64,000 nucleotides of DNA from UBA4416 sp040386075 (GTDB taxonomy: Bacteria; Bacteroidota; Bacteroidia; B-17B0; Aurantibacillaceae): the NCBI GenBank assembly GCA_040386075.1, contig JAZKGE010000008.1, positions 186,001 through 250,000 on the forward strand, in the 5' to 3' direction. Both the position numbers and the translations under genes were made by a program. The notes under the pieces are model-generated. The model saw only the letters and a program-made list of their open reading frames with translations. It did not search any database and had not been told where the DNA came from. Numbering within the stretch: position 1 is the first letter of the stretch; every line of letters starts with the position of its first letter. Positions 8,465 to 18,400 of this stretch are shown here, piece by piece.

Positions 8465-9064
8465 ATGGAAACACAAGCATTATTAAGTAAACAAAACGAC
8501 AAAACGGTTTTTAAAATTGTATTGGCAGTTAGCGCTTTGATTTGCGTTGTGGTAGTGGTTTTAAATCAAAAATTAATTCCTGTTCCCGAAACGTTCCCCG
8601 CCTTCATTTATAAATTGCCAATGCTGAATGCCTTTTTAAACGGGTCGTGCAGTGTGCTATTGATAGCCTCACTATGGGCCATTAAAAAAAGAAACATTGC
8701 TCTGCACAAAAAACTTAACCTAACCGCGTTCCTGTTATCTTCTTTATTTTTGATCTCCTATGTTACGGCGCACTATTTTATTCCCGATACAAAATTTGGC
8801 GATGTAAACCACAATGAGGTTTTGGAACAAGCCGAATTAACTGCCGTTTCTGGCATCCGACCCATATATCTGGCAATTTTGTTGAGCCATATTTTTTTAG
8901 CAGTTATTGTTTTACCAATGATCCTTTTGTCGTTTTACTATGCTTTAAAAGATGACAGAGTAAAGCATAAAAAAATAACACGTTTTAGTTATCCTATCTG
9001 GTTATATGTAACAGTTACAGGTGTTGTGGTTTACTCCATGATAGCTCCGTATTACAACTACTAA
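8465..9064 (+). CDS. DUF420 family membrane protein
   Basis: 199 residues with five or so hydrophobic segments (about 18-35, 50-66, 79-97, 132-153 and 176-195) and conserved-looking His positions (KRNIALHKKLN, TAHYF, LSHIF, VKHKKITR). This matches the DUF420 family, which in other bacteria is associated with cytochrome oxidase or haem functions. It starts two bases after the FabZ-like gene and is followed by a terminator, so it is the last gene of the operon. Its link to the upstream acyl genes may be only transcriptional. Confidence 0.8.
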   Translation: METQALLSKQNDKTVFKIVLAVSALICVVVVVLNQKLIPVPETFPAFIYKLPMLNAFLNGSCSVLLIASLWAIKKRNIALHKKLNLTAFLLSSLFLISYVTAHYFIPDTKFGDVNHNEVLEQAELTAVSGIRPIYLAILLSHIFLAVIVLPMILLSFYYALKDDRVKHKKITRFSYPIWLYVTVTGVVVYSMIAPYYNY

Positions 9065-9084
9065 TTTATTTTAAATTTACTTTT

Positions 9085-9114
9085 GAGCTGCGACAAATTT
9101 CGCGGCTCTTTTTG
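9085..9114 (+). terminator. Intrinsic terminator after the DUF420 gene
   Basis: Stem GAGCTGCG (9085-9092) / CGCGGCTC (9101-9108), eight pairs including one G-U, with an 8-base loop and a T-rich tail. It ends the operon just before rpoN. Confidence 0.85.
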
Positions 9115-9132
9115 TATATTTGTTACAGTATT

Positions 9133-10620
9133 ATGGCATTAAGGCAAACACAACACTTAAAATTATTACAAAAACTTTCGCCGCAACAAATTCAGTTAAT
9201 GAAATTGTTGCAGTTGCCTACCGTTGCCCTTGAACAACGTATCAAAGAAGAACTGGAGTTGAATCCTGCCCTGGAAGAGGATGATAATGAGTCGGATAAC
9301 GAAGAGGTTGAGAACGAATATGATGAGGTAGATAGTACAGATGGAGAAGAAGTAAGCGACTACGAGGAAAAAGAGGTTGATAAGATAGATGATGGCTATG
9401 AGTTAGAAGATTATATGGATGCGGGAGATCTGGATGCGTATAAATATGAGATATCTAACAGAAGTGCTGATGATGAGATCTTTCAATCCGTGGTAGTTGA
9501 AGGTCCTGATTTTCATTCACAGTTGGAAGAACAATTAGGACTACGAGCACTGACCGAAAAACAATTTGCCATTGGCTTGTATCTCATTGGTTGCATTGAC
9601 GAGGATGGCTATATCCGCAGAGATCTGGATCTGATCGTAGATGACCTGGCCTTTTCCCAAAACACAAATACTACCAAAGAAGAATTGGAAGAAGTTTTAA
9701 GAACCATACAGGAGTTTGATCCGGCAGGCGTAGGTGCCAGAACGCTACAGGAATGTTTGTTGATCCAACTAGAGCGAAAGCCAGTGAAAGCTAAGGAAAC
9801 ACATTTAGCCATTGAGGTTGTTAAAACCATGATGGATGAATTCTCTAAAAAGCACTACGATAAGATCACCCGTAAACTAAATATCGAAGATGATGATCTG
9901 AAAGATATTATCGCCGAAATAACACATCTAAATCCACGTCCTGGAAACTCTGAAGGAGATAATAAAGGCCAGATGTCGGAAGTAGTACCCGATTTTAATA
10001 TCAGTGTTGTGGATGGAATACCTGAATTAAGCATCAATCAGCGTAATATGCCTGATCTGAAGATCAGTAATGATTATATTGAAATGCTGAAAGAATATTC
10101 GAGAGCCAAAGAAAAATCAATAAAAGAAGCAGGTTCTTTTGTAAAAGGAAAAATAGAATCAGCTCAGTGGTTCATTGAAGCTTTACAACAACGACACCAA
10201 ACCATGCTCGTATCCATGCATTGCATCATGGAATATCAGCAGGAGTATTTTGCCAGCGGGGATGAATCGAAATTAAAACCAATGATCTTAAAAGACATTG
10301 CTGATAAGGTTGGTTTGGATATTTCAACGGTTTCGCGTGTAGCAAATAGCAAATATGTGCAAACACCTTACGGTACATTTTTATTAAAAACATTTTTCTC
10401 CGAATCTTTAAGTACTGATGGAGGAGAAGAGGTAAGTACAAGAGAGGTTAAGAAAATACTGCAGGAATGTATTGCTAACGAAGACAAACGCAAGCCATTA
10501 ACTGACGACGCACTTTGTGATATCTTAAAAGAAAAAAAATACAACATTGCGCGCCGTACCGTTGCCAAGTATCGCGAACAATTGGATATTCCTGTTGCCA
10601 GGATGAGAAAAGAGATCTAA
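9133..10620 (+). CDS. rpoN: RNA polymerase sigma-54 factor
   Basis: 495 residues from ATG 9133. Region I is Gln/Leu-rich (MALRQTQHLKLLQKLSPQQI), which contacts activators. A very acidic region II (about residues 45-105) follows, then the core-binding domain (about 115-290), the helix-turn-helix containing IADKVGLDISTVSRV (about 390-405) and, near the end, the RpoN box ARRTVAKYRE that reads the -24 element. An in-frame TTG lies upstream at 9112, but the conserved N-terminus begins at 9133. A TATATTTG box (9115-9122) lies close to the start, so the leader would be very short if it is used. No enhancer-binding activator is encoded in this window. Confidence 0.97.
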   Translation: MALRQTQHLKLLQKLSPQQIQLMKLLQLPTVALEQRIKEELELNPALEEDDNESDNEEVENEYDEVDSTDGEEVSDYEEKEVDKIDDGYELEDYMDAGDLDAYKYEISNRSADDEIFQSVVVEGPDFHSQLEEQLGLRALTEKQFAIGLYLIGCIDEDGYIRRDLDLIVDDLAFSQNTNTTKEELEEVLRTIQEFDPAGVGARTLQECLLIQLERKPVKAKETHLAIEVVKTMMDEFSKKHYDKITRKLNIEDDDLKDIIAEITHLNPRPGNSEGDNKGQMSEVVPDFNISVVDGIPELSINQRNMPDLKISNDYIEMLKEYSRAKEKSIKEAGSFVKGKIESAQWFIEALQQRHQTMLVSMHCIMEYQQEYFASGDESKLKPMILKDIADKVGLDISTVSRVANSKYVQTPYGTFLLKTFFSESLSTDGGEEVSTREVKKILQECIANEDKRKPLTDDALCDILKEKKYNIARRTVAKYREQLDIPVARMRKEI

Positions 10621-10747
10621 TATTTTTCGAGTACCTGTTGAGGTAAGTTTTAACATGGCCGTGGCTCACTGGTTCCGGGATCAAAAACAAGCGTTTTTAC
10701 AACATAGATTCACTAAAGTAAATAAATTTATTTTAAGGTTGATGCCG

Positions 10748-12634
10748 TTACTTTACCGAAATGTGATTAGTTGTTGAAGTGCGTTTTACCATGGCGGCAG
10801 CTTCCTGATTTGATGGATCCAGCTTGAGCGCTTTTTGGTAATATGTATTTGCTTCGTCGTTGTTTTGGATCTCGAAATACGTTTTTCCCAACGCGTTATA
10901 TATCTCCAGTGTTTCAACCCCATTTTTAATAGCGTTTTGAAATAGTTCAATAGATTTTTGATGCTCTTTATTAAGGTTGTAACCGTAGGCTAATAATCCA
11001 TATGCCTTATAATACCTGCTATCCATGGCAATACATTTTAGTAAATAAAACTCGCTGCTATCATACTGTTTGGTTTCCCTAAAACAAATGCCTTTGTAAT
11101 AATAGAGGTCGGTTGTTTCTTTATAAGCTAAAGATCGGTTGATATGTGGGAGCGCAGCATTAAAATCGTTTAAAAGATATACGAGCACATAGGAAATATA
11201 ATTTCGGGAGTTAGCATAGTTTGGTTCAATTTTAATTGATCTCTCCAGGTAGGTTCTTGCTTCTATAATATTTGCTCTTTGTTGTTCTGCAGATTGTGTC
11301 CCGTTTTTATGAAGTGTACTTTGCACAAGATCTATTCCTTTTTTATAATTCAAATAGGCATTATCAGGATACTTGCCAGCGTCAGCACTAATGACCGTAT
11401 GCGCATCGTACCAATCTGTATTTCGTTTGATGGTAATTATCCCAAAGATAATGATGAGCACGATAGCACTTATTTTAAAGTTGTTGGGCATTTTATCTTC
11501 TATCGAAAGCACTGATTTGAGCAATGCAATAACAGCAATGGCAACACCTAAAGATGCAAAAAAAGTAAATCTATCTGCTACAATACCTACCGCGGGTTTA
11601 ACAAAATTTAGATACATGGAGATTGAAGCACAAAAAACAATAATGCCCACTAATAGCATGTAGTTTTTTTTGATATAAGATCTAATTAAACCAAGGATAA
11701 GCAGAGGTGTGAATGCTATCCCTATAAAACCGTGATAATTTAATTTTAAAACAGGAATTGTATCTGCACCATAATAGCAACACATTTTGAAAGGAAACAC
11801 TGATTGCGCCAAATAAAAGCCAAGCGAATTGAATGTGGCGATAATTTTATACTTAATACCTTTTTCAAAGAACAAGGGATTTTCAAAATAGTTGTATGCT
11901 CTTTGCGTTGTGCCTTTTCCTACCATGCCTCTTTTTGTAAGCCTGAATAAAACATAGATCACTAAGAACAGCACACAAAAACCAATGGCCCATTTTAGAT
12001 GTTTGCGGTCTTTTGCAAAAACAACGATAGGTGTTATAGCCAAATAAGGCAGCACATCATATTTAGAAAGAAAGGCCAGATAAAAACCAACAAATGAAAC
12101 ACATAGAGACATCCACTTTTTCAGATCAGCTTCCAGGAATAAAACAAAATGTTTTACCCCTATCATGCAAAAAATAAAACATAACAATATATCCCTGTTC
12201 TTTAAGCTACTTACAACCTCTGTATGAATTGGCATGATTGCAAATAATATCACACAGTACAGAGAAATATCTTTATGATAAGTTGAAAACAACAACCTTA
12301 AAACACTATACAATAAATACAAACCAATAAGATATAAAAGGAGATTGAAAAAGTGGGATACATTTGGATTAACACCAAACAACTCGTGTTCAATGGCAAA
12401 TGATATTTTCACCATTGGCCTGTAATCAAACTGCAGATCTTCTGTGCCCTGGATATAAAAAGATTTAACGATCTTTGGTATGGCACGAACACCGTTGGCA
12501 GTTATATTGTTTTTTTCGGTTACAAAACTGTCATCTAATGAATAGCCATTTTTTAAAGTGTTTCCATAAAACAGTATTACAACCAACAAGATCAGAAGGC
12601 GATGTTTGTCGAAATATCGTTTTAATTTGTTCAT
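10748..12634 (-). CDS. TMTC-like membrane glycosyltransferase with C-terminal TPRs
   Basis: 628 residues. The first 410 or so form a polytopic membrane domain with about ten hydrophobic segments. An early Asp pair (GYSLDDSFVT, about residues 31-40) and a luminal loop PIHTEVVSSLKNRD (about 145-158) resemble the GT-C fold of O-mannosyltransferases of the TMTC type. The last 200 residues are tetratricopeptide repeats (LNYKKGIDL, YYYKGICFRETKQYDSS, YKAYGLLAYGYN, IYNALGKTYFEIQN). Such enzymes use lipid-linked sugars to glycosylate proteins on the outer face of the inner membrane. Substrate is unknown. It is divergent from the next gene across about 70 bases. Confidence 0.75.
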   Translation of the reverse strand: MNKLKRYFDKHRLLILLVVILFYGNTLKNGYSLDDSFVTEKNNITANGVRAIPKIVKSFYIQGTEDLQFDYRPMVKISFAIEHELFGVNPNVSHFFNLLLYLIGLYLLYSVLRLLFSTYHKDISLYCVILFAIMPIHTEVVSSLKNRDILLCFIFCMIGVKHFVLFLEADLKKWMSLCVSFVGFYLAFLSKYDVLPYLAITPIVVFAKDRKHLKWAIGFCVLFLVIYVLFRLTKRGMVGKGTTQRAYNYFENPLFFEKGIKYKIIATFNSLGFYLAQSVFPFKMCCYYGADTIPVLKLNYHGFIGIAFTPLLILGLIRSYIKKNYMLLVGIIVFCASISMYLNFVKPAVGIVADRFTFFASLGVAIAVIALLKSVLSIEDKMPNNFKISAIVLIIIFGIITIKRNTDWYDAHTVISADAGKYPDNAYLNYKKGIDLVQSTLHKNGTQSAEQQRANIIEARTYLERSIKIEPNYANSRNYISYVLVYLLNDFNAALPHINRSLAYKETTDLYYYKGICFRETKQYDSSEFYLLKCIAMDSRYYKAYGLLAYGYNLNKEHQKSIELFQNAIKNGVETLEIYNALGKTYFEIQNNDEANTYYQKALKLDPSNQEAAAMVKRTSTTNHISVK

Positions 12635-12662
12635 TAAATTTCTTTAGGCATACTAATTTAAA

Positions 12663-12670
12663 TAAATTTG
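12663..12670 (+). promoter_or_regulatory. Candidate -7 box for the sterol-desaturase-family gene
   Basis: TAAATTTG matches TAnnTTTG, 37 bases before the GTG start. No convincing -33 element was found at the expected distance. Confidence 0.35.
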
Positions 12671-12707
12671 TTTTAGGAATAAATAATTTTTTACTTTACT
12701 ACTGGTT

Positions 12708-13652
12708 GTGGCTCTAATATCAGAAATAGTTAATGTGTTTGTTGAGAATACAAAGAACGTATATAATTATACGGTTTTTCAACTGAAACATCCTGCATTC
12801 GACAACATATATTATTGTGTATTATTAGCATACATCTTTTGTTTCACCCTCGAGGTTGTTTTGCCAAAACAGCGGCAGCATGCGGTGTTAGGGAGGAAAG
12901 GATTTTGGCTCGACACCTTTTACGTTTTCTTTAATGATGTGTTGGTTTATGTTATTGGATTATTTGGTTTATGTGCGGTAACCGAACTGATTTTCATGAA
13001 AGGACTTGGCCTTTTTGGTATCCATTCGTTAAAGGTTACTGATATTACAGACTGGAATCCTTTTCTACAAATTGGCATCATGTTTATCATCCAGGATTTT
13101 TGTGAGTTCTGGGCACATTATTTTTTACACCGTTTTGATTTTTTATGGGCGTTTCACAAGATCCATCATGCTCAGGAAACCCTTGGAGCAGCTTCTACCA
13201 GGAGGTTCCATTTTGTCGAAATGTTTGTTTTTAAGCCCATCATCTATATTCCGTTTGCAATGATTGGTTACTCCGCAGCCGATTATTTTTTGTTTCAGGC
13301 AACGGTACAAAACGTTTGGGGCTTTTTTACACACACTAATATTAAAGTAAAATGGGGCTTCCTGAATTATATCATTAATACACCCGAAACACATTCATGG
13401 CATCATGCTAAAAACATCCCGCGTCGGCTAGGGGTTAATTACGCCAGCATTTTAAATATATGGGATCTTATGTTTGGGTTTTATTATTTGCCAAAGAACC
13501 AGGAACCTGTATTGGGTGTTCCTGATCAGAAAGAAATGCCCACTACGTTTTTGAAACAAATCACCTATCCATTCAAATTGGTCTCTTCCGGAAAATATAA
13601 ATCAGATGGAGGCAATCAGGCCGTTGTTGCCAAAAGTAAAAAGCAAAATTAA
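12708..13652 (+). CDS. Sterol desaturase / fatty acid hydroxylase family protein
   Basis: 314 residues, membrane-bound, with four or more hydrophobic segments. It has the His clusters that bind the di-iron centre of this superfamily: HYFLH (about residue 140), HKIHH (about 154), then HTN and HSWHH (about 205-238). Members hydroxylate or desaturate lipids using O2. The start is GTG at 12708. The gene converges with the minus-strand T9SS gene, and the two stop codons overlap by four bases. The lipid substrate is not evident. Confidence 0.88.
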   Translation: MALISEIVNVFVENTKNVYNYTVFQLKHPAFDNIYYCVLLAYIFCFTLEVVLPKQRQHAVLGRKGFWLDTFYVFFNDVLVYVIGLFGLCAVTELIFMKGLGLFGIHSLKVTDITDWNPFLQIGIMFIIQDFCEFWAHYFLHRFDFLWAFHKIHHAQETLGAASTRRFHFVEMFVFKPIIYIPFAMIGYSAADYFLFQATVQNVWGFFTHTNIKVKWGFLNYIINTPETHSWHHAKNIPRRLGVNYASILNIWDLMFGFYYLPKNQEPVLGVPDQKEMPTTFLKQITYPFKLVSSGKYKSDGGNQAVVAKSKKQN

Positions 13653-15307
13653 TTTTTCACAAGTCTAAACGACTTTGAGTTGATCGTTACAATATATATT
13701 CCTGAGGAAAGATGTTTAGTGGAAATAATTTGATCGGTTGTTGATGAATAAATTGTTTGGCCAAGCAATGTTTTTATTTCCACTTTAAATGAAATGTCAG
13801 ATTTAACGATAAGGTAGTCATTAAATGGATTAGGATAAATTACTGGTTCTTGTTTAATTGGTAATTCATTCAATGATGTTGTTGTATTTTGTGGGATGCT
13901 GAGTTTTGTAATGATCCCATCAGTACTGGCATTAAGTACTGGTTGATAGGCTGATGAACTTACAGGATAATCAGAACTGTTTGATGAACCACAAAACACG
14001 AGCGTAGAATTATCAACAAGCTGTAGATCCGAAACATCGTCAATTGTTGTTCCTCCATAATAAGTTCCCCAGGTGGGAATCAATGTATTGACATTAAACA
14101 TTGCAAGATACGCATCGTACGTTCCACCAGGAATATTCTGCTGACTGGATGTATATGTTGGAAGATTAGAACTTTCTGTTTCGGTTAGCAACAAAAGCTC
14201 AGAAGAAGAAACAGCAATTAAACGTGCGCTGTAATCATTTAACGTGCCCCCAAATAATGTAGATTTTAGAAGAGTTCCTGTTGGCGACCATTTTGTAAGA
14301 TAACAATCTACACCCCCATTGTTTAATGTTTGAAATGAAGATGCGGTTGTATCAAAATCTAAACTAGTGGTATGTCCAGCAACAAAAATAGTGTCAGTTG
14401 AATCACAAACCAAACCCCAGGCGTCATCTGATCCGCTACCTCCAAGATAGGTTGAGAATACACGTGTGCAATTGGAGTCCAGTTTTATAATATAAGTATC
14501 AGAAAAACCTTCGTTGCTGGTTTGAAATGCGCCTGCACTTGTGTTTAGGTTATTGCTAAACGACTCACCTGTGCCAATGATATTACAATTTAGATCAACG
14601 GCTAATGCATGAATGTCTTCGCTTCCATTGCCGCCATAATAGGTACACCATTTAAGTACACCATTTTTTGAAAAGCGCGCGATGAAAGCATCTGTATTTC
14701 CTTTATGGGTAGCTTGAAAAGAAGAAAGCGTAGTATATAAATTCAAGCTTGTAGTTGTTCCTCCAATTATAAGGTTATCCAAGGCGTCTACTTTAAGATC
14801 AAAAGCAAAATCTCCACCATTCTTACCAAAATAGCTGCTCCAGATGATAGCGCCATTAGGGGAGATTTTTGTGATATAACAATCATACCCACCGTTATTT
14901 GAAGATTGAAAACATCCTGGAGTGGTAGGCGTGGTAATGCTACTGGTATATCCACAAAACACAATATTACCATCGTGCGTTAATTCCATTTTTTCAGCGC
15001 TGTCAAAACCCGTACCTCCAAAATAAGTGCACCATATCAACACACCACAACTGTCAAATTTTGCCACAAACACATCATAATCTCCTGATGCCGTATCATT
15101 GATTAAGCCCAAAGTAACAGGCAAGGTAGTGCTATAAGTATTTCCAATGACATAATTATTTTTATTCGGATCAACACAAACACTCTTTATTTCATCAAAT
15201 TGATTACCACCAAAATAGGTAGAAAAAAAAGAACAGGATGATTGAGAAACCAACTGTGGATTAATTACTAAAATGAGAACCAAAAGAATGCAATTTTTTA
15301 AACCCAT
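13649..15307 (-). CDS. SBBP-repeat beta-propeller protein with T9SS type A signal
   Basis: 552 residues. A signal peptide (about 1-22) is followed by at least seven SBBP-type repeats of about 55 residues, each with a TYFGG, TYYGG or TYLGG element, then D-A, a fixed Ile/Val-Gly or Cys-Gly strand and F-x-x-S/T. The last 80 residues hold YPNPFNDYLIVKSD and end SGIYIVTINSKSFRLVKN, a type A sorting domain. Such proteins are secreted and probably form propellers that bind ligands at the cell surface. The N-terminal module of the giant 57311-61852 gene uses the same repeat type. Ligand is unknown. Confidence 0.88.
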   Translation of the reverse strand: MGLKNCILLVLILVINPQLVSQSSCSFFSTYFGGNQFDEIKSVCVDPNKNNYVIGNTYSTTLPVTLGLINDTASGDYDVFVAKFDSCGVLIWCTYFGGTGFDSAEKMELTHDGNIVFCGYTSSITTPTTPGCFQSSNNGGYDCYITKISPNGAIIWSSYFGKNGGDFAFDLKVDALDNLIIGGTTTSLNLYTTLSSFQATHKGNTDAFIARFSKNGVLKWCTYYGGNGSEDIHALAVDLNCNIIGTGESFSNNLNTSAGAFQTSNEGFSDTYIIKLDSNCTRVFSTYLGGSGSDDAWGLVCDSTDTIFVAGHTTSLDFDTTASSFQTLNNGGVDCYLTKWSPTGTLLKSTLFGGTLNDYSARLIAVSSSELLLLTETESSNLPTYTSSQQNIPGGTYDAYLAMFNVNTLIPTWGTYYGGTTIDDVSDLQLVDNSTLVFCGSSNSSDYPVSSSAYQPVLNASTDGIITKLSIPQNTTTSLNELPIKQEPVIYPNPFNDYLIVKSDISFKVEIKTLLGQTIYSSTTDQIISTKHLSSGIYIVTINSKSFRLVKN

Positions 15308-15361
15308 GTTTAATTCATGTTTTAAATGAGTAAGGAGTACTTTAAAATTAGTAAAATTAGC

Positions 15362-15391
15362 TTTGATAATTAATAAATTATTATAAATTTA
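15362..15391 (+). promoter_or_regulatory. Candidate promoter of giant adhesin A
   Basis: TTTG (15362-15365), 18 bases, then TAAATTTA (15384-15391), one mismatch from TAnnTTTG. Transcription would start near 15398, 14 bases before the ATG at 15412. A similar TAAATTTACA string precedes the 22966 gene. Confidence 0.45.
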
Positions 15392-15411
15392 CTAATACCA
15401 AAACCACTTAA

Positions 15412-18400
15412 ATGAAAAAACTACTATTCACACTATTGATATCCTATTTAGCAATAAATACCGCACGAGCCTGTCATGGACTCGCACTTGTTAATTATAA
15501 TTTTAGTGTTGGAGCAACCGGCGTAACTGTTAACGGATCTTCAGACGCTGCTACTTGTGGTTGTGGTCCTTACTGGATGCAGGTTGAAGTATCCTGTACC
15601 TCCACCGGATTATCAGGATTACCACCAACAGCCATGCAAAACATTATTGATAACTGGGCAGGCCCCGGCACAACATATTCTTCTCATCCTTGGTATTTTG
15701 GTTTATTAAATGTACCAAATTATACTGCCGGAAGTGCCTGGCCCGATGTCTGTACGGTCGAACCATACACCTCGGTCTTTATACCCTTTTCAGCTTTATG
15801 CCCCGGCCAAACCTATTTTTTCAGATCAAGAGAGTGGTTGGGTGGCAGTACCGCTGTTCCTCCTGCTGGCCCATGGTCGGCAATGAATAGCTTTACAGTA
15901 CCAGGCGTACTTACTACTTTAAATTTCAGTTTAACTGCCAACCCGGCTATATTTTGTGCTCCTGGGTCATCAACATTAACAGCCTCTTCAATGGTTAGTG
16001 GTTGTGGAAGTTTAACATATACCTGGTCACCAGGGGGTTCAACGGCATCAAGTATTGTCGTTTCGCCGGCTGCCACAACAATTTATTCTTTAACAGCTGC
16101 AGCGCCATGTCAGGCACCCGTCACAAAAACAGTAGCCGTCACGGTCGTCTCCGCTTTATCGGCGGCCTTTACTCCATTAAATACAACCGTGTGTACGGGT
16201 TCATCGCAGGTATTCACACACACTGGAACAGCGGGAGTTATTCATAACTGGGCTGTTTCACCGGCAGCAGGGGTCACGGTCTCTACTCCAACATCTACAA
16301 ACCCAACCATAACATTCGCTACAGCGGGATCATATGTCGTCTCGCATACGGTCACGGCAGGTTCGTGTACAAATGTTGTCACTACTAACGTTACGGTTGT
16401 TGCCGTTACATCACCTTTTACGATACCAAGTGCAACCCAATGTTTAACCGGAAACAGTTTTAGTTTCAATAATACAGGTACTGCAGGCGGCACACATTCA
16501 TATTCGTTCTCGCCTGTTGCCGGATCTCCTGCAGTTGGTGGTACGGCAAATTACTCAGGAAGTTTTACAGCAGCCGGAACTTATTCTGTGACACATACGG
16601 TTACCTCCGGAGGATGTACAAGCACAACAACACAAACCATTCAGGTAAATCCAATGCCTTCAGCTACATTAAGTTTTACCAATCCAAACTGCGGAGCTAC
16701 TAATGGAGTTATTGTTATAACTAACACATCACCAGGTGCTCCACCACAGACAGTAACGGGCTATGCGAGCAGTTTGGGTACTGTATCAGGCCAAACAGTA
16801 ACAGGATTAGGAGCAGGGACACCTGTAATCACATTAACTAATAATTTTGGATGTACGTTTACGGTATCAGCAACATTAGCCAGTGCAGCAGGACCATCAG
16901 CCTTACCTTTAACGCCTAATAATATTATTTGTGGTGTTGGCACAGGCAGCATAACTATAGGCACAGTAACCGGAGGCACAGCGCCCTATACATATAACGT
17001 TAATGGCGGAGCATTTTCATCAAGCCCAGCAGTAACAGGATTAGCATCAGGCACCTATACGATAGGCGTTAGAGACGCTAACGGTTGTATATTTACAAAT
17101 ACAGTTACTATTTCTGTAACTACCGGTCCAACTGCCATTGCAGGAACGACAACAGCAGCAGGTTGTGGCATGACCAACGGAACCTACAATATTACAGGGG
17201 TAACCGGTGGCACATCCCCTTACACCTATACAGTAAATGGAGTAGCATCAGGAACAGGAAGTTTAACAACGAACCTTGCTCCGGGCACTTATCCGGTAAT
17301 TGTAAAAGATGCTAATGGCTGTACCTTTAATACAACCTTTGCAGTAGGTGGAACAACAGGACCAACATCAGCAACGATCACAACAACTAATGCAAGTTGC
17401 GGAAGTGCCAACGGATCAGCAACGGTAACAGGGGTAACCGGCGGAGCCCCAACCTATAGCTTCTCTTTTGATGGAGGAGCATTTGCAGCAGGAACGACAA
17501 CAACAGGACTAACGGCGGGCCCGCATACAATTATTATAAAAGACGCCAATACCTGTACATTATCAGTAACTTATAATATATTAAACACAGGAAGTCCGAC
17601 AGCATCTGTAACCAGTTCATTGAACATTAGCTGCTTTGGCGGAACGAACGGAGCCTTTACAGTAACACCTGTAGGCGGAACAGGTCCTGCCTATACTTAT
17701 ACATTAACGAGCCCTTTCCAGACCAATGGCACAGGCCAGTTCTCAGGTTTACTACCAGGAACATACAATATTACAGTAAAAGATCAGGCAGGCTGTGTAA
17801 CCACCACATCGGTAACATTGACCCAACCACCGGTGTTAACCCTAACAGCAACGCCCATAGCAGCCAAATGTTTTGGAACAGCCACGGGGACGGTTAACAT
17901 AACAGGCGCAGGCGGTACACCAACTTATTCTTATAATCTGAACAGCGGCCCTTACCAAACATCTCCCAACTTTAATAACCAGGTTTCAGCTATTTATACG
18001 ATGGGTATAAGAGACGCGAACGGCTGTACAGCAACCCAAACAGTACAGGTGACCCAACCACCGGCATTAAACATAGTAACCGCCACACAGAACGCTAACT
18101 GTACAGCAGCTAACGGAGTAGCTACCACTACAGTAACGGGCGGCACGCCAACTTACTCCTATACCTGGAGTGGAGGAGGTGGCACAGCAGCCACATCGAA
18201 CAGCGTAGTTGCAGGAACCTATACAGTAACGGTAACAGACGCTAATGGTTGTACGATAACAGCACAACCGGTAATAGGCTTAACACCGGGCGGCACGGCA
18301 GCCATAACAGCCTCCACCAACATTACCTGTAACGGCTTATGTAACGGAAGCATCACCGCAGGCATGACCGGAGGCGCAGCACCGTTTAACTATTTATGGT

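Noticed and set aside
11279..11663. Small plus-strand frames inside the TMTC-like gene
   Set aside because: They lie entirely within a long, well-supported minus-strand gene and resemble no protein.
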